From NCBI RefSeq assembly GCF_905220565.1, contig NC_059395.1:12813289-12877288 (forward strand): DNA of 64,000 nt. Direction: 5' to 3'. This DNA is from Melitaea cinxia (lineage: Eukaryota; Arthropoda; Insecta; Lepidoptera; Nymphalidae). Position numbers and translations under genes: made by a program. The notes below the pieces were generated by a model. That model searched no databases and had not been told where the DNA came from. It saw only the letters and a list, made by a program, of their open reading frames with translations. Below are positions 38,001 through 43,864 of this stretch, piece by piece. Each line of letters starts with the position of its first letter. The first letter of the stretch is position 1.

Positions 38001-40883
38001 TTATGTTACACAGATGTTTTGTAGTATTTAAATTTGTCACACAAATTTTATTCATATTAAAGTAATCTTGTTTTATAAAAATATGGACAAATTAATTTTT
38101 AAACAGACTTTTTAATTTATAATAAATGATATTATTTTAATATGGAATCCATGGTAAATCTAGTAACGGAACGCTTTAACATGACACGAAAAGACGCTAC
38201 GACGCCATTACGCTTTATTGAATCGTCGTTTCGTTTGTATTTTTTTTTTTACAAATCAAAATTCAAATTATACAAATCATTGCAAATTATACAATCATTC
38301 ACCAAATTTTTTGTTTTATTCACAAGATGAGTAAAGTAAGTATTATTTCACAAGAAACTTATTATTTTTATTCAATTAATTGTTGCAAAAGAGCAATATC
38401 ACTTGAACTGCTACTTGAACTTGAGTCTGCCATTATTTTTCACTCGAAATTAATTTTATTTTAAACAAAGAAAATACTTTTTCAATTAATAAATCTTAGT
38501 TATCCCCCGAAAACTATAGATCGGATATTGTTGTTACTAAAGATAACCAACGCTACTGACAGATAAAACTCTATTATTATTGGGACGCTTACACTGTCAT
38601 TTTCATACGAACTGTTATCTCTGATAAGCTATCCTCCCTCTCGTCGATAGACAGCTTTGAAGGATAGGATTGCCTATCGTTGACAAGTTTATTGGGTCAG
38701 TAAAATGAATGATAGATAGATATTTCTGTCTCTAGTAGGACATAACCAGAGATAGATTGAATATTGGGTTCGGCCGTAACACGACACGAAAAGACGCTAC
38801 GACGCCATTACGCTTTATTGAATCGTTGTTTCGTTTGAATTTGTATAATTTTTTTACAAATCAAAATTCAAATTATACAAATCATTGCAAATTATAGGTA
38901 CAATCATTCACCAAATTGTTTGTTTTATTCACAAGATGAGTAAAGTAAGTATTATTTCACAAGAAACATATTATTTTTATTCAATTAATTGTTGCAAAAG
39001 AGCAATATCACTTGAACTGCTACTTGAACTTGAGTCTGCCATTATTTTTCACTCGAAATTAATTATATTTTAAACAAAGAAAATACTTTTTCAATTAATA
39101 AATCTTAGTTATCCCCCGAAAACTATAGATCGGATATTGTTGTTACTAAAGATAAGCAACGTTACTGACAGATAGAACTATTATTATTGGGACGCTTACA
39201 CTGTCATTGTCATACGAACTGTTATCTCTAGTAAGCTATCCTCCATCTCGTCGATAGACAGCTTTGAAGGATAATATTGCCTATCGTCGACAAGTTTATT
39301 GGGTCAGTAAAATGAATGATAGATAGATATTTCTGTCTCTAGTAGGACATAACCAGAGATAGATTGAATATTGGGTTCGGCCGTTAGGAAATCGGTCGGT
39401 CGCGATCGACCAAATTGACCATGGTTCAAATCTGCGATCGATTATTATTTTTTCTTTTTTTATTTTTTTTTATTTTTTATATTTATTTATATTTTTTTAT
39501 CATTGTCGGTAATTTATTTTTTATGTATGTTCGGGGATAACTTCGTCGTTTATGAACCGATTTTGATAATTCTTTTTTTTGTTGGAAAGAAGATATCCCT
39601 GGTTTAGTACAGTGATAAGGAAACCAGGACCTGATGATGGGATCCCAGAGAAATCGAAGGAAACTCTCGAAAATCCGCATAACTTTTCACTAGGTGTACC
39701 GATTTTGATAATTTTTATATTAATCGAAAGCCGATGTTTATCTTGTGGTCGTACGCTTGTTTGCCGACCTAATTGAACATTTAATTGTATTTGCTCGCAA
39801 ACGAAAATAACCGACTTCAATTACATCGACAAGTAATACAACGTAAGTAGACGAAATAATATATATATATATGTATATATTATGTACGGTCGAATTGAGT
39901 AACCTCCTCCTTTTTTGAAGTCGGTTAAAAAAGGAACTATTAGCTAACTAAACTTTACATTGAACTATTTAACTACTTGTAAAAAAATACATCCATCTAA
40001 TTCATTTTTGTAAAACAAATCATCCATATTTTTGAACATAAATAATATAGTAATAAATAATGTTATTTTTCATCGTAATTAATGTACCTGTATTGTAAAT
40101 GGTTAATTATTTGAATTCGTCTTATTTGAATTAGTCCTATTATAAGTATTCTTACATAAGATTAATTCAAATAATTAATTATATATCTAATTTTAATTAT
40201 TCGATTGAAGTATGTACATGTAGATATCTCTGACTATCAATAGTGGGCAATAAAGGTTTTACTGTTAGCCATCGAAGTAAGTCTTCGTCAATAGCAAATC
40301 GTCAAGCATGTAGCGCAAGGTCAACGAGGACATGAAAATTGTGAGGATCTACATCAAAATTATTCAGAATACTTATAAAAATTATTGATGTAAAATAGTA
40401 GTAATAAATTAGCAAACAACGTAATATGCGAAAGCTTTGAAACATTTTACATTTTTGTTGCGTTATTATTAAATCGGCTAGTAAAAACAGATTTTTAAAC
40501 ATAAATATTATTTTCTTTACTTCAAGTTAAATTATATTACATTTATAGATAAATATTACAATTCTAATGTAAATTCGAAAATATAGTAATATTTAAGATA
40601 AAAATTAAAAAGCCTTAACACTAATTAATATCTATAATACCTAATGGTTTAAATGACACTAATAAAATTTTTTACATAAAATATTACTTATAAACGATTA
40701 TATTGGTTCGGTTGAAATACGATTTTTTTATTAAAAAAAAAAAACATTTTAACTATAAAGAAATAAAATTAAAAATATATATATTAACACACTAATCATT
40801 TGGGATGATATTATAATAATAAGAAAATAAATATATCACTTACCATTACATGCAATCCCAGGCGGCTGTTCATGGTGATGCAT
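2502..40883 (-). CDS. SLC7 family amino-acid transporter light chain (LAT / y+LAT type), 13 coding exons
   Basis: Plasma-membrane exchanger of neutral or cationic amino acids that normally pairs by a disulfide with an SLC3 (CD98hc-like) heavy chain. Coding exons in transcript order: 40883-40844, 13954-13845, 12312-12216, 9835-9734, 9503-9397, 9290-9155, 8625-8500, 8175-8028, 7032-6805, 6035-5939, 5440-5291, 3672-3504, 2557-2502. All have AG/GT borders and compatible phases, and they sum to 521 residues, the family's usual size. Landmarks: the unwound TM1 motif GTMIGSGIF at about residues 79-87; Cys182 in VSECEPP, which matches the heavy-chain-linking Cys of LAT1; NCYSVNLATKVQ after it; GLWAYDGWNNLNYVTEE at about 260; NPSKNLPLSI; STFGSANG; AASREGH. 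About 12 hydrophobic segments. The short C-terminal exon gives FLQMVLEVVPTS. The start MHHHEQPP was chosen because only this frame of exon 1 joins exon 2 in phase. The sequence resembles proteins annotated Y+L amino acid transporter 2 in insects (Drosophila sobremesa-like). Subtype and substrate are inference; the family call is firm. Confidence 0.9.
2618..2816 (+). repeat. Retroposon family R1, fragment
   Basis: Shares the family core CACGCTGGGCAGGCGGGTTG and the CCGTCTTCGGCCTGTGTATT-like block, here with ACGTCTTCGG. It breaks off after the GGTCATCGGTCG region, so the usual 3' third is missing. It lies between the transporter's last coding exon and the preceding exon, antisense to the gene. 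Confidence 0.75.
2949..3200 (-). mobile_element. Helitron 3' part
   Basis: On the plus strand A|CTAGCTGTGCTCGCAACC is the reverse complement of a Helitron 3' terminus (CTAG before T), next to a GC-rich hairpin-like segment. The rest is degenerate and includes the ACAGATAAACAGACAAAAAT block typical of these elements. The 5' end was not located. Confidence 0.55.
4414..4749 (+). repeat. Retroposon family R1, full-length copy with target duplication
   Basis: About 336 bp from CATCATTACATCATTACAGCC to GCCGTAGCCACACAGCA. It is flanked by a perfect 10-bp direct repeat, CGAGTTATAT, at 4404-4413 and 4750-4759. A variable-length target duplication indicates insertion by target-primed reverse transcription. 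No tRNA-like head or poly-A tail is seen, so the class (SINE or 3' piece of a LINE) is unresolved. It sits in an intron of the transporter in antisense. Confidence 0.85.
6226..6590 (-). repeat. TIR repeat family R2, copy
   Basis: Reverse complement of the family seen at 17467, 34730, 39490 and 42182. It shows AAACCGACTTCAATTATAT at one end and the blocks CAGATCTCGATGAAATTTAT, GGATCCC and CGGTTCATAAA. The family has short inverted ends (ACCGACTTCAA / TTGAAGTCGGT), which suggests a MITE-like DNA element. The transposon superfamily is not resolved. It lies in a transporter intron. Confidence 0.65.
8870..9015 (+). repeat. SINE-like repeat, degenerate
   Basis: Contains a tRNA B-box-like GGTTCGATTCC followed by GGAGAGCACGCAAAGC and GTTATCGTAAACACATG, the same order as in the repeat at 25080-25390. 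It lies between transporter exons. It is too diverged to give ends. Confidence 0.55.
10627..10659. repeat. Perfect short palindrome
   Basis: CTATGTTACCTATGT and its exact reverse complement are separated by three bases (AAT). It lies in a transporter intron. It may be a relic end of a fold-back element or a chance hairpin; no function can be inferred. Confidence 0.7.
11262..11295 (+). mobile_element. Helitron 3' terminus
   Basis: GGCGGTCCGAAGTTCGCC forms a 4-bp-stem GC hairpin and is followed about 7 bases later by CTAG before T, the Helitron 3' signature. The body upstream is too degraded to delimit. Confidence 0.5.
11912..12120 (-). mobile_element. Non-LTR retrotransposon RNase H fragment
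   Basis: The minus strand translates without stops to a piece containing VILQWIPSHIGLSGNEEVDI followed by LAKQA. This is the characteristic end of the RNase H domain in Jockey/R1/I-type non-LTR elements, where WxPSHxGxxGNExxDxLAK carries the catalytic His and Asp. It is about 65 residues with no further domains, so it is a dead fragment. It lies 96 bases from a transporter exon in the same orientation. Confidence 0.8.
12363..13844. other. SLC7 introns 2-12: general content
   Basis: The intron from 12313 to 13844 and most other introns of this gene between 2.6 and 14 kb are AT-rich with no coding signal. Exceptions listed separately are the retroposon at 4414-4749, the TIR repeat at 6226-6590, the SINE at 8870-9015, the Helitron end at 11295 and the RNase H fragment at 11912-12120. 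Confidence 0.6.
13955..15421. other. Start of SLC7 intron 1, no gene recognised
   Basis: AT-rich intronic sequence with a poly-T run near 14590 and no coding potential or recognisable repeat ends up to the mariner element at 15422. Confidence 0.55.
15422..16385 (+). mobile_element. Internally deleted mariner element
   Basis: A mariner transposase begins at 15620 (MEKIEYRAVIKFLTKQGKS) with its N-terminal helix-turn-helix region. A one-base frameshift near 15817 ends this frame after RPGRASR. The protein resumes in another frame with TPELIQKVEKLVL and runs through VTGDETWVHHYEP (first catalytic Asp) to LLLHDNAPR (second Asp). The third catalytic Asp and the rest are missing. The left end reads TA|CGAGGGTGCG and the sequence stops at GCGCCTCG|TA, so short inverted ends flanked by TA may be preserved around the deletion. 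It cannot be active because of the frameshift and the incomplete DDD triad. It lies in transporter intron 1. Confidence 0.85.
16946..17023. repeat. Microsatellites (ATG)n and (AT)n
   Basis: About seven ATG units are followed by a TA-repeat run of about 45 bp. The long open frame across it encodes only a Met run and an Ile-Tyr run and is not a gene. Confidence 0.95.
17116..17453 (+). repeat. Retroposon family R1, full-length copy
   Basis: Same family and ends as the 4414 copy. The flanks AGATTACTTTTTT (17103-17115) and AGATTGCTTTTTT (17454-17466) form a 13-bp target duplication with one mismatch. The insertion lies immediately next to the left end of a TIR repeat that begins at 17467. Confidence 0.85.
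17467..18222 (+). repeat. TIR repeat family R2, long copy with internal duplication
   Basis: Starts ACCGACTTCAAAAAAGGAGG and ends near TGAAGTCGGTTTCGTTTGCC. The block from CGAAAGCCGATGTTTATCAT to TTTGATAATGCG occurs twice (about 17742-17825 and 18057-18140), so this copy is about twice the length of the others. Between the two blocks lies a G-rich insert (17876-17925). Confidence 0.7.
18846..20902 (-). mobile_element. Helitron A nested in Helitron B
   Basis: Its 3' end reads (plus strand) A|CTAGCTGTGCCCGCGGCTTC with a CCGCG..CGCGG-like hairpin. Its 5' end reads TATATATTATAGA|T. A second 5'-like end, CTTTTATATATATAGA|T, lies at 19509 and a degenerate 3'-like end, A|CTAACTGTTGTCCGCG, at 19062. 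The section between 19510 and 20880 is a tandem array. No transposase coding capacity. Confidence 0.8.
19551..20870. repeat. 282-bp tandem array inside Helitron A
   Basis: The string CATACATTTTAAATTTCAAG or close variants starts at 19551, 19833, 20115, 20397 and 20682, giving spacings of 282, 282, 282 and 285. The last interval includes a 4-base TATC insertion. Units share CAACCCCCGTTTTATCCCCT, CCGTTCTTAGCGGATGT and GAGATTTCGTGATGAGTGAG. A more diverged unit is recognisable at about 19290-19480. There are no spacers of changing sequence, so this is not CRISPR. Confidence 0.9.
21140..23380. other. Intron 1 segment without recognised content
   Basis: AT-rich intronic DNA, no convincing coding region or repeat ends. 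Confidence 0.5.
23500..24120. promoter_or_regulatory. GC-richer island in SLC7 intron 1, possible alternative promoter
   Basis: Two GC-rich patches (23540-23670 and 24005-24110, the latter with a CACGTG E-box and a GGCCCGCCCGCCCGCC run) stand out in AT-rich intron. On the minus strand the first patch is open for about 100 codons (from 23685), but its protein matches nothing I know. An alternative first exon and promoter is one inference; an unrelated repeat is another. Confidence 0.25.
24400..24735 (+). mobile_element. Helitron-like element, 3' part
   Basis: Shows the TTTTGTCTGTTCGTCTGTTT block and ends GTGCGAAGCCGGGGCGGGTC followed by GCTAG|T, a Helitron-like 3' terminus. The 5' end is not clear. 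Confidence 0.55.
24737..24850 (+). repeat. Small TIR element (MITE), one-sided copy
   Basis: Shares AGTATTCGACTC..ACGTTCCTTCAAAT with the better preserved element at 55671-55813. The inverted right end is not recognisable here. The R1 retroposon follows at once. Confidence 0.5.
24854..25074 (+). repeat. Retroposon family R1, 5'-truncated copy
   Basis: Starts inside the family at ACCACGCTGGGCAGGCGGG after a TA-rich run and ends at CCGTAACCACACAGCA. Part of the 3' region (ACACCCACGGGAAGAG) is missing. Loss of the 5' part fits incomplete reverse transcription. A SINE-like sequence follows directly. Confidence 0.8.
25080..25390 (+). repeat. tRNA-derived SINE-like repeat
   Basis: The B-box-like GTGGGTTCAAATCCCGC is followed by GGATATTAGTATTTGTAATA, CTTCGGAGAGCACGTTAAGC and GTTATCGTAAATACCTG. 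It ends with CCAACAGTGGGATGATATAG, a common lepidopteran SINE tail. A related tail fragment is at 25410-25510. Confidence 0.65.
25510..26310. other. Intron 1 segment without recognised content
   Basis: AT-rich, no coding signal or repeat ends seen. The next 75 bases are a SINE head. From 26390 to 27455 there is again nothing recognisable. Confidence 0.5.
26311..26386 (-). repeat. tRNA-derived SINE head
   Basis: The minus strand reads GCCCGTTGGCGCAGTTTG (A-box-like) and later GTGGGTTCGATTCCCACC (B-box, T-arm-like stem). The 3' acceptor half does not pair with the 5' GCCCGTT, and the sequence continues into an AT-rich TGTAATATAAATATT tail. It is therefore a SINE rather than a working tRNA gene. 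Confidence 0.7.
27459..27700 (-). repeat. TIR repeat family R2, degenerate copy
   Basis: Reverse orientation. Recognisable from GTAGACGAAAAAATAGACAA, GCGTTATCAAAGATTGCTC and CCCAGTAAAAAGTTATG, with many changes. Confidence 0.5.
28900..29300 (+). mobile_element. Non-LTR retrotransposon 3' end
   Basis: The plus strand encodes SVKAVQLWNSLPIRQIQSPF, the conserved WNSLP stretch near the C terminus of many insect non-LTR reverse transcriptases. A 3'UTR follows with GGTTGTCTGGAAGAGATCGC and TTCAGCGATAAGACCGCC. A piece of the same tail occurs at 17090-17111. Only the last part of the element remains. Confidence 0.65.
30020..30423. mobile_element. Rearranged Helitron B pieces
   Basis: 30020-30084 is a minus-orientation 5' end of Helitron B (ATTTGTATAGA|T), 30086-30149 a plus-orientation 3' end (GCGGGCACAGCTAG-like, reading ACGGGCACAGCTAG|T), and 30155-30423 a minus-orientation body with 5' end. 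Neighbouring pieces point in opposite directions, so this is a composite. Confidence 0.65.
30424..31490. other. Intron 1 segment without recognised content
   Basis: AT-rich. The 100-codon open frame starting at 30528 has no family resemblance and AT-driven composition. No gene is supported. Confidence 0.5.
31507..31743 (+). repeat. Retroposon family R1, 5'-truncated divergent copy
   Basis: Begins within the CCAGAGTCACCACGCTGGGC block and ends at the GCCGTAACCGCACAGCA terminus. It carries more substitutions than the 4414 copy and a deletion near CATCGGTTAGTGG, suggesting an older insertion. It lies in the long first intron of the transporter. Confidence 0.8.
32088..32352. repeat. Large fold-back (inverted repeat) of about 265 bp
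   Basis: The left arm (32088-32213) and right arm (32229-32352) are nearly exact reverse complements, for example GGTTACTTTGGCAGATAC on the left and GTATCTGCCAAAGTAACC on the right. The loop is only about 15 bases. No coding potential. Probably a fold-back or MITE element. Confidence 0.9.
32490..32940 (+). repeat. Interspersed repeat of a common lepidopteran family
   Basis: Runs from GTGCGAGTTGGACTTGCGCA through TGTATGGGAGCCCC and GACGGACGGGCGGATAGCGG to the end GGATACGGAACCCTAAAAAA. I know this block order from many lepidopteran genomes, but its class is not certain to me. A stray piece of the end occurs at about 3300-3320 (CCCTTTGGGTACGGAG). Confidence 0.6.
32985..33290 (-). repeat. SINE/LINE-tail repeat family R3
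   Basis: Shares with the opposite-strand copy at 56000-56300 the blocks GTACCTCGACCTTA, GGTGACCAGAGCTC and a block for GGTAGGGTCGGC. It ends in the tail CTTACCATAAGGTCAGCTG then GCCGACCTAGTCTTATAAAA, typical of a poly-A retroposon 3' end. The strand given is uncertain. Confidence 0.5.
33301..33930. other. Intron 1 segment without recognised content
   Basis: AT-rich, no coding region. Contains GTCACGGAGTCACGGAGGAG, a short direct repeat. Confidence 0.45.
33935..34174 (+). mobile_element. Helitron A 3' half, separate copy
   Basis: Colinear with the reverse complement of 18846-19085. Ends GGACGTAGCCGCGGGCACAG then CTAG|T. The internal GCGGGCAACAGTTAG|T near 33945 matches the cryptic 3' end seen in the nested Helitron A. 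Confidence 0.75.
34555..35045 (+). repeat. TIR repeat family R2, copy with partial duplication
   Basis: A full-like section at 34730-35045 (GGAAACCAGGATCTGGTGAT, TCGAGATCTGATAACTAC) is preceded at 34555-34725 by a more diverged repeat of the right half (GAGATCTAACAACTAC). Confidence 0.6.
35259..35588 (+). mobile_element. Complete 330-bp non-autonomous Helitron B
   Basis: Starts A|TCTATACAAATAAATAAAA and ends GACGAAGTCGCGGGCACAGC then TAG|T. So it has 5' TC, 3' CTAG, a GC hairpin near the 3' end and insertion between A and T with no target duplication. It is the reference copy used to interpret the nested copy at 18771. Confidence 0.9.
35600..36459. other. Intron 1 segment without recognised content
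   Basis: Mostly AT-rich. 35690-35830 is somewhat GC-richer and open on the minus strand, but no protein family is recognisable. Confidence 0.4.
36460..36623 (+). mobile_element. Helitron-like short element
   Basis: Begins near CTAATATTATAAAGCC, contains GCGCTAATTTCAGGAACTAC and GGTTCGAATTGAAAAA, and ends AACCGCGGGACACAGC then TAG|T. This is a frequent lepidopteran non-autonomous Helitron layout. Confidence 0.6.
37018..37060 (+). repeat. TIR repeat family R2, left-end fragment
   Basis: AACCGACTTCAAAAAAGGAG then GAGGTTACCG matches the R2 left end. The rest of the element is absent. Confidence 0.6.
37436..39383. mobile_element. Harbinger-like element (outer copy, split by an inner copy)
   Basis: Outer copy: left part 37436-37807 and right part 38780-39383, together 976 bp. 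Inverted ends CGGCCGAACCCAATATTCAA and its reverse complement TTGAATATTGGGTTCGGCCG. The flanking 3-bp duplication is TTA (37433-37435 and 39384-39386). A TWA target duplication is the hallmark of PIF/Harbinger transposons; the length and lack of a transposase make it non-autonomous. Its interior repeats the inner copy almost base for base. Confidence 0.85.
37808..38776. mobile_element. Harbinger-like element (inner copy)
   Basis: 969 bp with the same inverted ends, inserted into the outer copy between GGAACGTT and CACGACACG. Its target duplication is TAA (37805-37807 and 38777-38779). The open frame at 38142-38330 is short, present only in a non-autonomous element, and not a recognisable transposase. 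Confidence 0.85.
39490..39930 (+). repeat. TIR repeat family R2, copy with both ends
   Basis: Shows the usual body (GATAAGGAAACCAGGACCTG, CGAAAGCCGATGTTTATC), the ACCGACTTCAATTACATCG junction at about 39810 and, after a TA-repeat, the inverted left end ACCTCCTCCTTTTTTGAAGT then CGGTT at 39909-39927. This shows that the family has true inverted termini. Confidence 0.65.
39931..40843. other. Intron 1 distal part next to the first exon
   Basis: AT-rich. An imperfect inverted repeat at 40099-40182 (TTAATTATTTGAATT and AATTCAAATAATTAA) could form a hairpin. Nothing else seen. Confidence 0.5.
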
Positions 40884-41060
40884 TTCTCGGAGCACCGTGA
40901 TGCTTGTGAGGAAGTGTCGCGCCCTTTCATGTCACAAGCGAGACTGAACAACCGACTGGCCGGCTGAAATGCTGGAGCTTCGTCCCCTCCCCGCTACGCA
41001 TGCGCAAGCTGAAGCGAAAAACGTAAGCCTCCGTACCCCGACAATTCACGTACTTCTCTA
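40884..41060 (-). promoter_or_regulatory. 5'UTR and probable promoter of the SLC7 transporter
   Basis: A GC-richer stretch directly upstream of the transporter start in otherwise AT-rich DNA. It holds an ACGCATGCGCA palindrome (40996-41006) that resembles the NRF-1/alpha-PAL site. The cap site cannot be placed from sequence alone. An upstream ATG at 40930 lies in a different frame from the chosen start at 40883 (see findings). Confidence 0.5.
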
Positions 41061-42180
41061 CGTGTACCTTATAATAATGAATGATGAATGGTTATTTTGC
41101 TATGATGATACATGTATTTAAAAATTTACCAATTGGTATCGCTGTAGATCATTTTCACTCAGAATACATACTTAAATTAATATATCTGTTTATCTTTATT
41201 TGAATTTATAGGGTTTGTAACTAAAGTTTCACTAAGTTTGAGATCGATTGTTTTAAATTAGACCTGTACCTTAAATAATCTTTTTATAAGATTTATCGAA
41301 AATTAAAAAAAAAGATAACTACTATGTAGTATAAAAACAAACCACATAAGTATTCGGTACAATGTTATGTCCCCATCAACAAAACTGATTCTTACAAGCA
41401 ACCAAAATCTCCGAATGAAATTTAAACAAGAACATAAAAAGTTAAAGATGATTAAGAACATGGTTTAGTTTTATTAGATTTACGACTTGATAAATTAATT
41501 ATTTCTGTGCCTCCTGTGACAAGTGATACAGGTCAAAAATATTCATTTTACAGACGACCAAAAACTTTTTTTTTTCAAAAAAAATCACGGCGAGACGATT
41601 CGTAAGAACCTTCGAAAAAAAAAAAAACTATGAAACATTGATGAAAAACTCTATCTAAAGTCTTCACGCGAGTTATTTATTTTTCTTTACCTATAATTCA
41701 TGTATACTTAAATGTTTGTTGTCAATGTTGTGTATATGGTTATTTCCTTCTCGTACATGGAGAAAGATGCTATGCTCACCAGTGGGATGTTACAGGCTGA
41801 ATGTGAATGCGTATTTGGTTATAAGATTGTTTAGATATACTTACGTATTTTTAATTAAAAAATAATTGTTACCAATACCAAGATGTCGTTGATCTTTTCA
41901 AGGACTTGGCAGAATCAATGTAGATATGTTATAATATATTATAATAAAACTCAAATAGATTTTTATTACTTTTTAGCGATTTTTTTTTTAATTTTATAAA
42001 CAGATTTTTTATTAATTTTTTAGAACAATCAGTTTAAAAAAAGGGTTTTTTTTCCTAAATGGGTATCTAGGATCTCTTTTATCGCGGTCTTTAAATCTAA
42101 ATAGAAAGATTTAGTCACAGTCGTTTCTAGTGAAGAAATAAAAATGCACATTACATACACTAATCATCATCAAATCTTTT
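41061..42180. other. Intergenic, no gene recognised
   Basis: AT-rich. 41728-41805 carries a SINE tail fragment (CACCAGTGGGATGTTACAGG). No coding region. Confidence 0.5.
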
Positions 42181-42181
42181 T

Positions 42182-42580
42182 AACCGACTTCAAAAAAGGT
42201 GGAGGTTATTCAATTCGACCGTATATTTTATATTTTTTTATGTGTGTTGGGGGATAACTTCGTTGTTTATGAACCGATTTTGATAATTCTTTTGTTGTTG
42301 GAAAGGAAATATCCTAAGTGTGGTACCATGATAAGAAACCAGGATCTGATGGTGGGATCCCAGAGAAATCGAGGGAATCCTTCAAAAATCCGCATAACTT
42401 TTTACTGGGTGTACCGATTTTGATAATTTTTAATTTAATCGAAAGCCGATGTTTATCTTGTGGTCACATTTAAATTTCGTCGAGATCTGATTACATCTTT
42501 TGGAGTACACTGCCTACATTGTATTACTTGTCGATGTAATTGAAGTTCGTTTTTTTTTCGTTTGCCAGCAAACAATATTT
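42182..42580 (+). repeat. TIR repeat family R2, near full-length copy
   Basis: Starts ACCGACTTCAAAAAAGGTGG, continues through ATGAACCGATTTTGATAATT and GGGATCCCAGAGAAATCGAG, and ends GTAATTGAAGTTCGTTTTTT. Confidence 0.7.
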
Positions 42581-43480
42581 TTCTAAATATTCACATTCTA
42601 ATATTTAAAATTCTCGTGTCGCGGTGATTGTTGCGAAACTCCTCCGAAACCGCTGGACCGATTTTTATGAAATTACAAGTTACAGGAAGTTATTAATAGG
42701 TATATATGGAAAAACAACGTTTGCTAATTTGTAGTTGTATATAAATATATATCTCTATAAAGTGTACAATTTAATATTTATAAGTTTAAAAATAAATGTA
42801 TTACAGAAACAAATAATACAATTGCTTTCTTAGTCCAGTAGCGCCTGCCATAGTTTGAGCAACTTCAGTATCAATCTATGCTATCAAAAGTACAGCAAGT
42901 ATATCTATGTACATAATGTAAATTAGTAGATATGTCATTGGTAGAAAAATTATGTGGTGTCATGGGACACCAGGTAGAAACGAAGTTCCAAGGAATAGTA
43001 TAGAAGCAACACAATTTGAAAAAAAAAAGTTGAATTTTATATATATTTTCTAGTTCTTTCTTTTTTTAATTTTGTTGATTAGTTTTTAATTAAGTACATA
43101 AAAGTATTTTGGAAATTTAGTATTTTAAGAAATAACAAACACCGTAAAATAAAATAAGTCAAACAAAATAATAATAATAAGAATTCAAACTACTAAGTGA
43201 AAAATAGAAAAACATGTGTCTTTATTTATTTTTGTCGACAGTATAAAATTACATAAATAATTTTAAAAAAAAGTTTACTAGTAATATTTTAGTTTTACAA
43301 ACGTCATATTATACAGTCGTGTGACTGATATTACGTCACTTCCGTTATATATTTTTCTTAGGGATTTAGTATCACATTTTTTTCAGTTCGGTCGCCCAAC
43401 CAAATGTCAAGCCTACCGTAAGGAACTTCGTTCCAAAAATTGCATACTTTTATGAATTGAATTGAAGTATCATAACTGAA
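42581..43480. other. Intergenic, no gene recognised
   Basis: AT-rich. 42606-42690 resembles a Helitron-type block (GAAACCGCTGGACCGATTTT) but has no recognisable end. Confidence 0.4.
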
Positions 43481-43689
43481 TTATTTCGAACTGCTAGTTC
43501 TGACGTCACGCGAGATGAGAGATAAATGTGTCACGAGCCAACGCTTCTCTATCGCTTGTTCTGCGCTCTCGCTTGCACGCTCAGGCTCAGGCGGAACGTT
43601 TTGCGTGCAGCCGGTGTTCATCGATCTATAAGACGTCAAAATATACACGTCCAAATATAGATAAAGTAAGTAAGGATTAAACACCAACA

Positions 43690-43862
43690 TTAACAAACAT
43701 TGAACATTAATAGGACAGGGAATATCACAAGGAAGGTTGTCATATATAGGACGGAGGAATTTGAGATAGGAAAAGGGGATGTGGGAAACCGTGCCATCGT
43801 CAAGGCCACATTCACACAATGAGTGGTCACGAACTCTGATTTTAGCCCGCTGGGACTTCTCA
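43690..43862 (-). mobile_element. Non-LTR retrotransposon C-terminal fragment
   Basis: The minus strand encodes RVRDHSLCECGLDDGTVSHI, resembling the Cys/His motif after RNase H in Jockey/R1-type ORF2 proteins (CxCG...TxxHI). Just upstream the frame reads MSRFFYEKSQ, which belongs to a mariner transposase. The open frame is therefore a chimera of two elements, not a gene. Confidence 0.5.
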
Positions 43863-43864
43863 TA

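Noticed and set aside
38142..38330. ORF inside the Harbinger-like element as a transposase
   Set aside because: 62 codons, no DDE or Myb-like motif, and the duplicate in the outer copy is not preserved as the same frame.
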